Made by a program: the position numbers and the translations under genes. This document shows, one piece after another, positions 9,789 through 19,156 of a stretch of DNA of 64,000 nucleotides. Under the pieces are notes generated by a model. The model was given only the letters and a program-made list of their open reading frames with translations, ran no database searches and was not told the origin of the DNA. Every line of letters starts with the position of its first letter. Position 1 is the stretch's first letter. Location: assembly GCF_009707465.1 (NCBI RefSeq), contig NZ_CP046120.1, forward strand, positions 3,563,501 through 3,627,500, written 5' to 3'. The stretch is from Novosphingobium sp. Gsoil 351 (lineage in GTDB: Bacteria > Pseudomonadota > Alphaproteobacteria > Sphingomonadales > Sphingomonadaceae).

Positions 9789-10529
9789 TCAGCGCACCGC
9801 CACAGCATAGAGCGCGACGGCCGCCGCATTCGAGACATTCAGGCTTTCCATCGCGGCGGCAATGGGCAATCGCGCGAGCACGTCGCAGTGCCCCGCCACG
9901 TTGTGGCGCAGGCCTTCGCCCTCGGCTCCGAGGACAAGCGCGATCGGACCCGGCTGGAGTACCGATCCAAACAGCGCGGGCGCCGCTCCATCCAGCCCGA
10001 TCCGCCAGTATCCAGCGTCGGCCAAGTCTTCCAGCGCGCGTGACAGATTGACCACCCGGACCCACGGCACGATCTCCAGCGCGCCCGATGCGGTCTTGGC
10101 GACGGTGCCCGATTCGGGCGGTGCGTGGCGATCCTGAGTTACGATCGCCGCCGCGTCGAACGCCGCCGCCGAGCGCAGGATCGCGCCGAGGTTGTGCGGA
10201 TCGGTGACCTGGTCGAGCACAACGATCGGCCGCGCCGGATCCGCCTCCGGCAGATCGTCGAGCGCCAGGTCTTCCAACGGCGCGCAATCGAGCACCAGCC
10301 CCTGGTGCGGCGCATCGCGCGCGACCAGCCGCGCCAAATCGGCGGGGGAGGCGTACTCGACCGTAAAATCGGCGGGCAACTCGCCGTCGAGCGAGGCGAC
10401 ACCCTCGCGCGTGGCCCATAGTTTGCGATGGACCCGATCGGGGTTGAGCAGCGCGGCTTCCACCGCGTGGCGTCCCCACAAGCGGACCTGGCCCGCCCCG
10501 GTGCGGCCGCTGCCGCGCCCGCCGCGCAT
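9789..10529 (-). CDS. rlmB: TrmH/RlmB-family 2'-O-ribose RNA methyltransferase
   Basis: SPOUT-class methyltransferase, probably for 23S rRNA. The N-terminal substrate-binding domain begins with LWGRHAVEAALLNP. The catalytic knot shows family motif 1 in VTDPHNLGAILRSA, motif 2 LVLGAEGEGL, and motif 3 IPMxG-like region here as LPIAAAMESLNVSNAAAVALY. The basic N-terminus MRGGRGSGRT is typical of alphaproteobacterial members. The frame upstream of this ATG is closed by a TGA about 20 codons earlier, so the start is well bounded. It lies close upstream of the lipoprotein gene on the same strand. Confidence 0.9.
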   Translation of the reverse strand: MRGGRGSGRTGAGQVRLWGRHAVEAALLNPDRVHRKLWATREGVASLDGELPADFTVEYASPADLARLVARDAPHQGLVLDCAPLEDLALDDLPEADPARPIVVLDQVTDPHNLGAILRSAAAFDAAAIVTQDRHAPPESGTVAKTASGALEIVPWVRVVNLSRALEDLADAGYWRIGLDGAAPALFGSVLQPGPIALVLGAEGEGLRHNVAGHCDVLARLPIAAAMESLNVSNAAAVALYAVAVR

Positions 10530-10735
10530 CCGTCCGGCGCGCCCCCCGCAAGTTTCTGGCCGGCTTCCTGTCGTCGCGTTCGCTCATCGACCGGCCTGTG
10601 CCAGCCGGGTCTCGCCCGCGCAAGCTGCGGGCTTGCTTGACAGCGCGCAGCCGCTTCGCCATGGACGCGGCCTCTCGGCTGGGAGGCCCGTTTCGGGCCT
10701 GCAAACGCATCAAGCAGCACCCGGCAGACCGGTGT

Positions 10736-10821
10736 GGACAGGTGGCCGAGTGGTTAATGGCAGCAGACTGTAAATCTGCCCGCGAGAGCGTACGCTGGTT
10801 CGAATCCAGCCCTGTCCACCA
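10736..10821 (+). tRNA. tRNA-Tyr (anticodon GTA)
   Basis: The acceptor arms GGACAGG and CCTGTCC pair perfectly over 7 bp and the 3' end ACCA is encoded. GACTGTAAATC gives anticodon GTA. The 86-nt length with a long variable arm is right for the class II tRNA-Tyr. The T arm contains GGTTCGAATCC. Confidence 0.97.
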
Positions 10822-10840
10822 CCCGCGCGTTCCTGGCGAG

Positions 10841-11941
10841 CTACGCAGGAAACGCCGCTCCTGCCGAGGCGCGTATCGTCGATCCCAGCCGCCAGCGATC
10901 CCAGGCCACGAAGATCACGCCGCTCAACTTCCAGATCGCAACCGTTGCCAGCACCGCGACCACACCGTCTAGCGCATAGTGGTAGGCGAGATGGACCGAC
11001 CCGATCCAGATTGCCACGAGGAAGGCGAAGAACCAGCGCCCGGCGCGGGGCGACACCTGTCGCACGGTCAGCCAAAACAGGCAGGCGAAGGCGATGTGCA
11101 TGGATGGCATCGCGGTGATCCCGCTACCTAGGTTGTGCGAGGCGTGGCGGAAACGCTCGAGCAGCATTTCCTGGACCGTCAGGGTCATCACCGGCAGGTC
11201 TCGATCGGCCGCGTGCAAGTACGCCATTTGCGCGTCGAAGTGGTGGTTTCCCAGGATCGGGCCAACGAAACAAGGACCTACCGACGCCATCCCTGCGGCC
11301 AGCGCGAACCCGATGACCGTCCAGATCAGCACGAAGGCCAGGATGTAACGGCGCCGGACGCCACGCGCCGCCCGGGCGAACACGAGCCACAGTGTCCCGC
11401 CATAAAGGACCAACGCCCATCCATGGTAAAGCGCGGCGAGGCTTGCGGTGACCACGGGATAGCCGAGCACCGGCTGGATCACGCGCCAGGGATCGTGCCC
11501 GAAAAACAGAGCGCGATCGGCGGCGATCAGGGTGGCGTCCCAGGTATAGGGGTGAAACACCGGAACCATCGCCTTGAGCGCGGAGAAGAACGGCATCAGC
11601 AGGACGAGGATCGCGCATGTCGGTAACGTCGCGACGACCGCAGATGTCGATACAACCGATGCAACGTGCTGCGCGAGGAACGCGGCAGGATGACGCGGGC
11701 GATGGGCGCGGAGTAGCGTGATCGCCCGCGGGAGGACCATGAAAAGGCCGCAACACAGGTAAACCATCAGGTTTCCGGTCACGTCGGCGAGGGTGATTGC
11801 AACGTCATGCGCCGCCAGCACCGCGGCGCTGGCGACGACGAGCGCCAGCGTGATCAGGTGCATAGGCAGTTCGTCGAGCAAAATGGCGCGCGCGGTAGGC
11901 GGCGTCGGGTCGTGGCGATCGGGAAAATCAGCGTCGGACAC
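10841..11941 (-). CDS. PAP2-family membrane enzyme (inositolphosphotransferase-like)
   Basis: A 366-residue integral membrane protein with about eight hydrophobic segments. The C-terminal third holds a PAP2-type active site: a Ser-His motif in AMPSMHIAF and the later HLAYHYALDG with the catalytic His and Asp. This spacing and the long N-terminal membrane part resemble the Aur1/Ipt1-type group that moves phosphoinositol head groups onto ceramide, rather than a simple phosphatase. Whether it acts on sphingolipids here is inference from the sphingomonad setting and from the adjacent divergent psd-pssA genes. A generic lipid phosphatase is the alternative. Confidence 0.8.
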   Translation of the reverse strand: MSDADFPDRHDPTPPTARAILLDELPMHLITLALVVASAAVLAAHDVAITLADVTGNLMVYLCCGLFMVLPRAITLLRAHRPRHPAAFLAQHVASVVSTSAVVATLPTCAILVLLMPFFSALKAMVPVFHPYTWDATLIAADRALFFGHDPWRVIQPVLGYPVVTASLAALYHGWALVLYGGTLWLVFARAARGVRRRYILAFVLIWTVIGFALAAGMASVGPCFVGPILGNHHFDAQMAYLHAADRDLPVMTLTVQEMLLERFRHASHNLGSGITAMPSMHIAFACLFWLTVRQVSPRAGRWFFAFLVAIWIGSVHLAYHYALDGVVAVLATVAIWKLSGVIFVAWDRWRLGSTIRASAGAAFPA

Positions 11942-12032
11942 CTCCCCCTATTCGCGGGACAAGGTTAAAATTCCGGCAAGTTGCAACACCTGGTCCAGCG
12001 TTTAGCTTGCCGCTGCCTGCCGCCAACCCTAG

Positions 12033-12788
12033 ATGGGGTCGATGCCCGGAGAACTCGTCGACAACAAAGGCAAAGGCCAGGCCGGCTGGTCATGGCCCGC
12101 GATCCACCCCGAAGGCCGCAAGTTCGCGCTGATCGCCGCGGTCGGCAGCGGACTGACCGCTTTTCTGGCGTGGGAGACCATCGCCTGGCCGCTGGCCTTC
12201 CTGACCCTGGGCGTGCTCGCGTTCTTTCGCGATCCGCAGCGTGCGGTGCCGCAAAGCTCGAACCTGATCGTCGCGCCAGCAGACGGGCTGATCACGCTCA
12301 TCCAGAAAGTCCCGCCGCCGCCCGAATTGCGCATCGCGGATGGCACCGGGGCGGGCTTGGGCGACGGCGTGCTGACCCGCATTTCCATTTTCATGAGCGT
12401 GTTCGATGTCCACATCAACCGCGCGCCGGTGGCGGGGACTATCCGCCGTGTTGTGTACATTCCCGGCAAGTTTCTGAACGCCGACCTCGACAAGGCGAGC
12501 GAGGACAACGAGCGCCAGCATTTCTTGATCGAGCGCAGCGACCGCGTGCTCGTCGGCTTCACTCAGATCGCCGGACTTGTGGCGCGCCGGATCGTGCCGT
12601 TCGTAAAGCCGGGCGATATCGTCGCGGCGGGGCAGCGCGTGGGCCTGATCCGCTTCGGCAGCCGGGTCGATGTCTATCTGCCCGAAGGCACCGAACCGCG
12701 CGTGCTGCTCGGCCAGAAGTGCGTTGCGGGCGAGACCGTGCTCGCCGAGATCGGCCAAGCGCCGGTGCTTGAAGGGGTGATCCAGTGA
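12033..12788 (+). CDS. psd: Phosphatidylserine decarboxylase proenzyme
   Basis: Makes phosphatidylethanolamine from phosphatidylserine at the inner membrane. It is the short, alphaproteobacterial form of 251 residues. An N-terminal hydrophobic region is followed by FFRDPQR and the APADG motif. The self-cleavage site is Gly-Ser in [12 protein letters not shown], where Ser becomes the pyruvoyl group. DVHINR is also a family signature. Starts at ATG 12033 or at the ATG nine bases later cannot be told apart. The stop overlaps the GTG of pssA, so the two steps of the pathway are translationally coupled. Confidence 0.95.
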   Translation: MGSMPGELVDNKGKGQAGWSWPAIHPEGRKFALIAAVGSGLTAFLAWETIAWPLAFLTLGVLAFFRDPQRAVPQSSNLIVAPADGLITLIQKVPPPPELRIADGTGAGLGDGVLTRISIFMSVFDVHINRAPVAGTIRRVVYIPGKFLNADLDKASEDNERQHFLIERSDRVLVGFTQIAGLVARRIVPFVKPGDIVAAGQRVGLIRFGSRVDVYLPEGTEPRVLLGQKCVAGETVLAEIGQAPVLEGVIQ

Positions 12789-13627
12789 TCCTGGGACCGG
12801 ACGGCCACCCCATCGCAGACAATACCGACGATGAGAGCGAGTTGGAGGATGCCGAGGCCTCGCGATCCTATCGCCGCCTTCCCGGCGGGCTCACACTGCG
12901 TGCGCTGGCGCCCAATGCGATCACCTCGGCAGCGCTGTGCTCGGGGCTTACGGGTATCCGCTTCGCTACCGACGGGCAGTGGGAAAAGGCGGTGCTGGCG
13001 GTGATTCTGGCGGGGATGCTCGACGGGATCGACGGCCGGGTGGCGCGGCTGATGAAGGCGCAGTCGCGTTTCGGGGCGGAGCTCGATAGCCTGGCGGACA
13101 ACGTCTCGTTCGGAGTGGCCCCGGCGCTGATCCTTTTCATGTGGTCGTTGACCGACGTGCCCCGGCTGGGTTGGCTGGCGGCGCTGGCGCTGGCGGTATG
13201 TTGCGCGCTCCGGCTAGCCCGGTTCAACGCGCGAATCGATCTGCAGGACCAACCGCACAAGTCGGCTGGATTCCTGACCGGCGTGCCCGCTCCCGTTGGC
13301 GCCGGCCTTGCTTTCCTGCCCCTGTACCTGTGGATCGCGAGCGGTGAGGCGGTGTTCCGCAATCCGCTGTTGGTCGGGCTGTGGATCGCACTGATCGCGT
13401 TCCTGATGATCTCCAACATTGCGACGCCCAGCTGGGGATCAGCGCGACCGAGGCGCAACATTCGTCTCGAGGTCATTGCGCTGACGGGACTAGTTATAGC
13501 GGCGCTTCTGACCGAACCATGGTGGACTCTGGTCGGGCTGTGCGCGGCCTATATGGCTGTACTGCCCCTCGCGGTGTTTCGCTACGCCAAGGTCAAGCGG
13601 CAGCGCGCAGCCCACGCGACTGCCTGA
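12785..13627 (+). CDS. pssA: CDP-diacylglycerol-serine O-phosphatidyltransferase
   Basis: Integral membrane enzyme joining CDP-diacylglycerol and serine to give phosphatidylserine, the substrate of Psd. The CDP-alcohol phosphotransferase signature DG-x2-AR-x8-G-x3-D-x3-D is intact (DGRVARLM...GAELDSLAD). Several hydrophobic segments follow. The start is a GTG inside the psd stop (GTGA). Length 280 residues. Its own substrate comes from CdsA, encoded at 18.4 kb. Confidence 0.96.
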   Translation: MILGPDGHPIADNTDDESELEDAEASRSYRRLPGGLTLRALAPNAITSAALCSGLTGIRFATDGQWEKAVLAVILAGMLDGIDGRVARLMKAQSRFGAELDSLADNVSFGVAPALILFMWSLTDVPRLGWLAALALAVCCALRLARFNARIDLQDQPHKSAGFLTGVPAPVGAGLAFLPLYLWIASGEAVFRNPLLVGLWIALIAFLMISNIATPSWGSARPRRNIRLEVIALTGLVIAALLTEPWWTLVGLCAAYMAVLPLAVFRYAKVKRQRAAHATA

Positions 13628-13856
13628 TCCGGCGCGGCTGGATCGTCCGCGCCGCGACCCGCCGGATATCCGCGCCGATGGCGTTGCGGGCAACCACGCA
13701 CACCGCCTGAACCCGGAACTCACGCGCATCGCTGCAATCGCGCAGCGCGGCGACATTCGCCAGCGCCGCGTCGCGGTATTGCAGAACGGTCGCGCGCGCC
13801 GCTGTGATCACGCAAAACGCGGCGAGCGCGAAAACGACGGAGGCGAGAAGGCTCAT
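13593..13856 (-). CDS. Small hypothetical protein with N-terminal membrane segment
   Basis: A possible 87-residue protein: MSLLASVVFALAAFCVITAARA is a good membrane anchor or signal (here given as its first part), followed by a basic tail with CSDAREF and CVVARN. I chose the second of two ATGs because AAGGA sits nine bases before it. The 3' end overlaps the 3' end of pssA by 35 bases on the other strand. I recognise no family, and the C-terminal Arg-rich tail could be read-through of pssA antisense sequence. Confidence 0.45.
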   Translation of the reverse strand: MSLLASVVFALAAFCVITAARATVLQYRDAALANVAALRDCSDAREFRVQAVCVVARNAIGADIRRVAARTIQPRRIRQSRGLRAAA

Positions 13857-14097
13857 CGACATGCATCCTTGTCCGTTCGGTCCCTACCCGCAGGCCCCCT
13901 GTTTACAGGTGTGTGGATAACTGGGGCGTTAACGTGTTGGTAACCGATTTTGTTCCCGCGTGATTCGCGGAATAGAGCCGTTGTTCTTGATATGTTCCGA
14001 ATGGTCAAGCGAAATTGAGTCGAAACGTGTCACCGCCACGATGAAAACGGGGTGGCAATGTTGCGTCTCCGCGGCTAAGGGCGCGCATCGTCGGCGT

Positions 14098-14229
14098 GGA
14101 AATCCCTCTGCGCCTGGCGAAATCCACATGGGAAACGCCCATACCGGTGCCGCAGAGGGGTTTCCTCACGGTTCCAGTTTCCCAGAGGCAGCCCGCGGCT
14201 CTGCGGGCGTAACCGGAAAGGAAATATCT
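14098..14229 (+). promoter_or_regulatory. Structured 5' leader of rpsB-tsf
   Basis: The 373 bases before rpsB hold no supported gene. The last 130 are rich in pairing: arms GGAAATCCCTCTGCG (14098-14112) and CGCAGAGGGGTTTCC (14151-14165) match at 14 of 15 positions; inside them ATGGG/CCCAT makes a small hairpin (14128-14142); then GCCCGC/GCGGGC (14191-14208) lies just before the ribosome site GGAAAGGA. Known S2 proteins repress their own mRNA in E. coli, so this is a candidate autoregulatory leader. A DnaA-box-like TGTGGATAA at 13912 is probably incidental. Confidence 0.55.
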
Positions 14230-15063
14230 ATGGCGGCTCCCGTCGTCACCATGCAGCAATTGATCGAGGCCGGCGCGCACTTCGGCCACCAGACCCACCG
14301 CTGGAACCCGCGGATGAAGCCGTACATCTTTGGCGCGCGCAACGGCATCCACATCCTCGACCTGTCGCAGACCGTCCCACTGATGGCGCGCGCGCTCGAG
14401 TTTGTCTCGGCCACCGTCCAAGCGGGCGGCAAGGTCCTGTTCGTCGGTACCAAGCGCCAGGCGCAGGAGCCGATCGCCCAGGCCGCGCGCCAGTGCGGCC
14501 AGCACTTCGTCAACCACCGCTGGCTGGGCGGGATGCTCACCAACTGGAAGACCATTTCCAACTCGATCAAGCGCCTCAAGACGCTCGACGAGCAGCTTTC
14601 GGGCGACATCGTGGGGCTGACCAAGAAGGAGGTGCTCCAGCTTACCCGCGAGCGTGACAAGCTCGAGCTGTCGCTTGGCGGCATCCGCGACATGGGCGGC
14701 ATCCCGGATGTGATGTTCGTGATCGACGCCAACAAGGAAGAGCTGGCGATCAAGGAAGCCAACGTCCTGGGCATCCCGGTCGTCGCGATTCTCGATTCGA
14801 ACGTCTCGCCCGACGGCATTGCCTTCCCGGTTCCGGCCAACGACGACGCCAGCCGCGCGGTGCGCCTGTACTGCGATGCGATCGCCACCGCCGCGACCAG
14901 GGGCGGTCGCGAGGCCGTGGTCGCTTCGGGTGCGGACATCGGCGCGATGGACGTGCCGCTGGCGGAGCCAGCCATCGAGGCGCCTGAAGCCGCGGTCGAA
15001 GCGTCCGAAACGGCCGTTGAAGCTGCTCCGGAGGCTGACGCCGAGGCTCCGGCCGAGGCCTGA
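14230..15063 (+). CDS. rpsB: Ribosomal protein S2
   Basis: Small-subunit protein that binds near the head-body junction of 16S rRNA. It begins [21 protein letters not shown], here noted for its first residues only, and contains the S2 signatures [13 protein letters not shown] and GGMLTNWKT. The C-terminal 40 or so residues are an Ala/Glu-rich tail, common in sphingomonads. ATG 14230 has a strong GGAAAGGA site upstream; the frame is open for another 90 codons before it but through the structured leader. First gene of a long conserved operon. Confidence 0.97.
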   Translation: MAAPVVTMQQLIEAGAHFGHQTHRWNPRMKPYIFGARNGIHILDLSQTVPLMARALEFVSATVQAGGKVLFVGTKRQAQEPIAQAARQCGQHFVNHRWLGGMLTNWKTISNSIKRLKTLDEQLSGDIVGLTKKEVLQLTRERDKLELSLGGIRDMGGIPDVMFVIDANKEELAIKEANVLGIPVVAILDSNVSPDGIAFPVPANDDASRAVRLYCDAIATAATRGGREAVVASGADIGAMDVPLAEPAIEAPEAAVEASETAVEAAPEADAEAPAEA

Positions 15064-15126
15064 TCCAATTCAGGCGGCGGGGCTTGATCTCGCTGCCCAC
15101 CCTTTAAAATCAAGAGGATAGACGCA

Positions 15127-16063
15127 ATGGCTTATACCGCCACTGACGTGAAGACGCTGCGCGAGCGCACCGGCGCCGGGATGATGGACTGCAAGAAGGC
15201 GCTCGACGAGACGGGCGGCGACATGGAAGCTGCGGTCGATGCGCTGCGCGCCAAGGGCTTGGCGGCCGTCGCCAAGAAGTCCAGCCGCACCGCGGCCGAG
15301 GGCCCTCGTCGGCGTGGCCGTCAACGGCACCCGCGGCGTGGCGGTCGAGGTAAACTCGGAAACCGATTTCGTCGCCAAGAACGAGCAGTTCCAGGATTTC
15401 GTCCGCAAGACCACCGAAGTCGCGCTGGGCGCGGCCACCGACGATGTCGAGGCGCTCAAGGCCGCGGCCTATCCGGGTGGCGGCACGGTCGCCGACACGC
15501 TGACCAACAATGTGGCGACGATCGGCGAGAACCAGCAGGTACGCCGAATGAAGTCGGTCTCGGTCGCCAACGGCCTGGTCGTGCCCTACATGCACAACGC
15601 CGCCGCGCCGATGCTCGGCAAGATCGGTGTGCTCGTCGCGCTCGAGAGCGAGGCGGGTGCCGATGTACTCGAGCCGCTCGGCAAGCAGATCGCGATGCAC
15701 ATCGCCGCGGCGTTCCCGCTGGCGCTCAACGCCGATGATCTCGACCCCGATACTTTGGCTCGTGAGCGCAAGATCGCCGCAGAGAAGGCGGCCGAGAGCG
15801 GCAAGCCCGCCGAAGTGCAGGCCAAGATGGTCGATGGTGCCGTGTCCAAATACGCCAAGGACAATGCGCTGCTCAGCCAGGTCTTCGTGATGGACAACAA
15901 GACGCCGGTTGCGCAGGTCGTCGAGGCGGCGGGCAAGGCCGCCGGCGCCAAGATCGTGCTCAAGGACTATGTCCGCTTCCAGCTGGGCGAGGGCATCGAA
16001 AAAGCCACGAGCGACTTCGCCGCCGAGGTTGCGGCGGCGGCTGGGCTGCAGGCGGTTACCTGA
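15127..16063 (+). CDS. tsf: Elongation factor Ts (frameshifted as read)
   Basis: Nucleotide exchange factor for EF-Tu. The N-terminal UBA-like domain reads [20 protein letters not shown] and ends at [10 protein letters not shown]; the dimer/core domain continues in another frame with [11 protein letters not shown] and [10 protein letters not shown], the family signature. One surplus C in GGCCCTC (15303-15305) accounts for the change; without it the gene codes 311 residues. EF-Ts is essential, so a working copy must exist; sequencing or assembly error is the simplest reading. It follows rpsB by 63 bases and ends at a strong terminator. Confidence 0.93.
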
Positions 16064-16073
16064 TTGTCATCGT

Positions 16074-16107
16074 GCGAGTCCCGGCGGCCAGCCGGGACTC
16101 GCTTGTT
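16074..16107 (+). terminator. Intrinsic terminator after tsf
   Basis: A perfect 12-bp stem, GCGAGTCCCGGC with GCCGGGACTCGC across a five-base loop, is followed by TTGTT. It separates rpsB-tsf from pyrH-frr and downstream genes, although the T-run is short and read-through is likely. Confidence 0.75.
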
Positions 16108-16165
16108 GACGCGGCTGGTGCGGCTATAAGGCGCCCCGATCCCTTCTCGCGAGCACGCCCGTCCG

Positions 16166-16888
16166 ATGACCCCGCCGCACTTCAAGCGCATCCTGCTCAA
16201 GCTGTCGGGCGAAGTCCTGATGGGTGGCCAGCAGTACGGCATCGACCCCGATTTCGTCGCCGAGCTGGCGCGCGAAGTGAAGGCGGCCAAAGACACCGGG
16301 CTTGAGATCTGCCTGGTGATCGGCGGGGGCAACATCTTCCGCGGAATGGCCGGGGCGGCCAAGGGCATGGACCGCGCCCAGGCCGATTACATGGGCATGC
16401 TCGCCACGGTGATGAACGCGCTGGCGATGCAGAACGCGCTGGAACAGTGCGGGGTGCCGACCCGGGTCCAGTCGGCGATCGAGATGGACAAGGTGTGCGA
16501 GCCGGTGATCCGCCGTCGCGCCGAACGCCACCTGGAAAAGGGCCGGGTGGTGATCTTCGCGGCGGGCGTGGGCGCGCCCTATTTCACCACCGACAGCGGC
16601 GCGGCCCTGCGCGCGGCGGAAATGAAATGCGACGCGCTGCTCAAAGGCACCAGCGTCGATGGCGTCTATGACAGCGACCCGAAAACCAATCCCGCCGCCA
16701 AGCGTTACGACAGCGTGGATTACGACACGGTTCTGGCGCAAAATCTCAAGGTGATGGACGCGAGCGCGGTGGCGTTGTGCCGCGACAACAAGATACCGAT
16801 CGTCGTGTTCTCGATCCGCGAGAAGGGCAATCTCGCGCGGGTGCTCAAGGGCGAGGGCGTGCAGACGATCGTCAGGGGAGAAAGCTGA
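16166..16888 (+). CDS. pyrH: Uridylate kinase
   Basis: Amino-acid-kinase-fold enzyme making UDP from UMP. The start [15 protein letters not shown] carries the phosphate-binding Lys and Gly; IGGGNIFRG and the later DGVYDSDP motif are characteristic of bacterial UMP kinases. Length 240 residues. The gene lies between tsf and frr, the usual order. Confidence 0.96.
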   Translation: MTPPHFKRILLKLSGEVLMGGQQYGIDPDFVAELAREVKAAKDTGLEICLVIGGGNIFRGMAGAAKGMDRAQADYMGMLATVMNALAMQNALEQCGVPTRVQSAIEMDKVCEPVIRRRAERHLEKGRVVIFAAGVGAPYFTTDSGAALRAAEMKCDALLKGTSVDGVYDSDPKTNPAAKRYDSVDYDTVLAQNLKVMDASAVALCRDNKIPIVVFSIREKGNLARVLKGEGVQTIVRGES

Positions 16889-16910
16889 TGGCCAAGTACG
16901 GAGTCTCGTC

Positions 16911-17465
16911 ATGAAGTACGACCGGGCCGATCTCGAACGCCGGATGAAGGGCGCGGTCGAGGCGCTGCGTCATGATCTGGCCGGGCTGCGCACGGGCCGC
17001 GCCAACGTCGGGCTGCTCGATCCGATCATGGTGACGGTCTATGGCTCGTCGATGCCGCTCAACCAGGTCGCGACCGTCTCCGCGCCCGAACCGCGGATGC
17101 TGTCGGTGCAGGTGTGGGACAAGTCGAACGTGGGCCCGGTGGAAAAGGCGATCCGCTCGGCAGGGCTGGGGCTGAACCCGATCAACGATGGCCAGATGCT
17201 GCGTCTGCCGATCCCCGACCTGACCGAGGAGCGTCGCAAGGAACTTGCGAAGTTGGCGCATCAATACGCTGAAAAAGCTCGGATCGCGATCCGAAACGTC
17301 CGCCGCGACGGGATGGACAATCTCAAGACCGACGAGAAGAAGCACGAGATTTCGGAAGACGAGCGCAAGCGCGCGGAAACCGAAGTCCAGAAACTGACCG
17401 ACGAGCAGATCAAGGCCGCCGACGACGTCGCCGCGCACAAGGAAAAGGAAATTCTCGGGCAGTGA
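16911..17465 (+). CDS. frr: Ribosome recycling factor
   Basis: Splits post-termination ribosomes with EF-G. The 184-residue protein shows the family pattern: [14 protein letters not shown] for the tip of the long helical bundle, the small domain starting [10 protein letters not shown], and [11 protein letters not shown] near the end. The ATG has GGAG about eight bases upstream. Directly upstream, after pyrH, lies a second ATG giving MAKYGVSS and a stop; it resembles the usual MAKYD start of sphingomonad Frr, as though the start had been duplicated. The stop overlaps the GTG of uppS. Confidence 0.95.
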   Translation: MKYDRADLERRMKGAVEALRHDLAGLRTGRANVGLLDPIMVTVYGSSMPLNQVATVSAPEPRMLSVQVWDKSNVGPVEKAIRSAGLGLNPINDGQMLRLPIPDLTEERRKELAKLAHQYAEKARIAIRNVRRDGMDNLKTDEKKHEISEDERKRAETEVQKLTDEQIKAADDVAAHKEKEILGQ

Positions 17466-18247
17466 TCCTGCGGGCACCCAAACGCCCGCTCATGTCGAGC
17501 GAAGTCGAGACACATGCTCTGGCCGGGCGCGTCTCGCCTTCCCACGACACCAGCGGGCCGGGGTCAGGCAAGGGGGCTCAAGCCCGGCACGTCGCGATCA
17601 TCATGGACGGCAACGGGCGCTGGGCGAAGAAGCGCCACCTGCCGCGCGCGGTGGGCCACAAGCGCGGGGTCGACGCGGTGCGCGAGGTCGCCCGCGCGGC
17701 GCGCACGATGGGGCTCGAGGCGCTGACCCTCTACGCCTTCAGCACCGAGAACTGGCGGCGTCCGGAAGACGAGATCGGCGCGCTGATGGGGCTGCTCAAG
17801 AGCTTCATCGTCAGCGATCTCGACGAGTTCGCCGCGAACAACGTCCGGCTCAAGATTATCGGCGATTACAAGGCGTTCGCCCCCGATATTGTCGCGATGG
17901 TCGAGAATGCGCTGGCGCGCACCGCGGGCAACGACGGCACCACCCTGGTGGTCGCACTCAACTATGGCTCGCAGGCCGAGATCGCCAACGCCGCGGCGCG
18001 CGCGGCGGCCAAGGGCGCAATCACGCCGGAGAGCATCGAAGCCGAGCTCGACACCGCCGACCTGCCCCCGCTCGACCTGCTGATCCGCACTTCGGGCGAG
18101 GTCCGGCTGTCGAACTTCCTGCTGTGGCAGGCCGCCTACGCCGAGATGTGGTTCACCGAGGTGCTCTGGCCCGATTTCAAGCCCGCGCATCTGCAGGAGG
18201 CGCTCGACGCCTTTGCCCGGCGGGAGCGGCGCTATGGCGGGCGGTGA
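17462..18247 (+). CDS. uppS: Di-trans,poly-cis-polyprenyl diphosphate synthase
   Basis: Makes undecaprenyl diphosphate, the lipid carrier for peptidoglycan and polysaccharides. The catalytic Asp49 is in IIMDGNGRW, followed by GHKRG and the FSTENW substrate motif; the C-terminal [15 protein letters not shown] is typical. From GTG 17462 (GTGA overlap with frr) the protein has 261 residues, about 20 more before the catalytic Asp than usual. The extra residues come from a palindromic repeat lying in frame (MSSEVETHA). ATG 17492 within the repeat is an alternative start. Confidence 0.94.
   Translation: MILRAPKRPLMSSEVETHALAGRVSPSHDTSGPGSGKGAQARHVAIIMDGNGRWAKKRHLPRAVGHKRGVDAVREVARAARTMGLEALTLYAFSTENWRRPEDEIGALMGLLKSFIVSDLDEFAANNVRLKIIGDYKAFAPDIVAMVENALARTAGNDGTTLVVALNYGSQAEIANAAARAAAKGAITPESIEAELDTADLPPLDLLIRTSGEVRLSNFLLWQAAYAEMWFTEVLWPDFKPAHLQEALDAFARRERRYGGR
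17487..17556. repeat. Palindromic repeat, SSEVET type, inside uppS
   Basis: The left arm TGTCGAGCGAAGTCGAGACA is exact to the family core; a degenerate right arm (GTCTCG...CACGACACCAGCGGG) follows. The element lies wholly in the 5' coding part of uppS and brings an ATG of its own. Confidence 0.75.
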
Positions 18248-18269
18248 GGCAATGTCCCTCGTTCCGGTT

Positions 18270-18411
18270 CCCCGTCATGCTGAACTTGTTTCAGCATCCA
18301 TCATGCCGCGCGCCGGGCCTCTGAGAGCCGAAGCCGCCAGCGCGGTTTGCTCATCAAACGCTTCGGCGCAAACCAAGGGATGGACCCTGAAGCAAGTTCA
18401 GGGTGACGGTG
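18270..18411. repeat. Palindromic repeat, LNLFQHP type
   Basis: The uppS-cdsA gap contains GTCATGCTGAACTTGTTTCA at the left and a facing arm CTGAAGCAAGTTCAGGGTGA at the right. Arms of this kind, translating to LNLFQHP, are widespread in sphingomonad and related genomes. A GC-rich middle of about 75 bases separates them. It interrupts an otherwise tight operon. Confidence 0.8.
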
Positions 18412-18427
18412 AATTGAGGGTTGTCGG

Positions 18428-19156
18428 ATGACCGAACCCGCCCCTCGCAAATCCGACCTCGGCGTTCGCGTGGTCTCGGCGGTGGTGATGGTCGCCGTGG
18501 CGGGTACGGCGCTGTGGCTGGGAGGGTGGTTTTGGGGTGCGTTCGTCGCTCTCGTAACGCTGGGCGTCGGCTGGGAGTGGCGAGGGCTCACGAAGGGCTT
18601 TCGCCATCCAGCGCTGTGGATGATTCTTGGCATCCTCTACATCTTCGGTGCCGCCGCCACGCTGTGGGACTTGCGGTTGAGCCAGGGTTTGGCCGTGGCC
18701 CTGCAAGTCCTGTTGATGGTCGTCGGCGTGGACATCGGGGCCTACTTCGCGGGCCGAGCCATAGGCGGACCGAAGATCGCACCCAAAATCAGCCCGTCGA
18801 AAACGTGGGCCGGGCTTGGCGGCGGGGTTTTGGGCGCTGCCTTGGCGCATGCCGCGATCATGCCGTGGACATATCGTGACTATGATCCCAGCGATGTCGC
18901 AACGATCATCGCCTTCTCGTTGCTGGGCGGTGCGATGGTCGCGGTCATCGCCCAAGGCGGGGACTTCTTCGAAAGCTGGATGAAGCGCCGCGCCGGAGTG
19001 AAGGATTCGGGCAATCTCATTCCGGGCCACGGCGGCTTGTTCGATCGCACCGACGGATTGATTGCGGTGCTGTTTGTCGCGGGCGTGATTGGCATGGGCG
19101 CTTCGCTGCTCCCCACGCAGCCAGCGCACACACAAGCCGGGCATCTCGCCGGATGA
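18428..19156 (+). CDS. cdsA: Phosphatidate cytidylyltransferase
   Basis: Polytopic membrane enzyme that activates phosphatidic acid to CDP-diacylglycerol, feeding PssA. The CDS signature is clear near the C-terminus: S-W-M-K-R-x4-KD followed by PGHGGLFDRTDG, with metal-binding Asp residues. At 242 residues it is slightly short but complete for alphaproteobacteria. It overlaps dxr by ATGA. Confidence 0.95.
   Translation: MTEPAPRKSDLGVRVVSAVVMVAVAGTALWLGGWFWGAFVALVTLGVGWEWRGLTKGFRHPALWMILGILYIFGAAATLWDLRLSQGLAVALQVLLMVVGVDIGAYFAGRAIGGPKIAPKISPSKTWAGLGGGVLGAALAHAAIMPWTYRDYDPSDVATIIAFSLLGGAMVAVIAQGGDFFESWMKRRAGVKDSGNLIPGHGGLFDRTDGLIAVLFVAGVIGMGASLLPTQPAHTQAGHLAG

Noticed and set aside
10637..10665. 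TTGACA followed by CATGGA as a tRNA-Tyr promoter
   Set aside because: The -10 part is too poor and the distance to the tRNA too large to support it.
10684..10700. Perfect hairpin AGGCCCG-TTT-CGGGCCT before tRNA-Tyr
   Set aside because: No T-run and no gene ending here on either strand; could be chance in GC-rich sequence.
8917..10713. A single 598-codon open frame across the lipoprotein and rlmB genes on the minus strand
   Set aside because: Only its last 280 codons look like protein. The rest runs in the wrong frame through rlmB, whose own frame has clear methyltransferase motifs.
13912..13920. TGTGGATAA, a perfect DnaA-box-like sequence
   Set aside because: Only one box is present, with no AT-rich repeats and no origin genes near, so an origin is not supported.
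18213..18431. Short open frame across the LNLFQHP repeat between uppS and cdsA
   Set aside because: It is repeat sequence only; arms translate in several frames in such elements.
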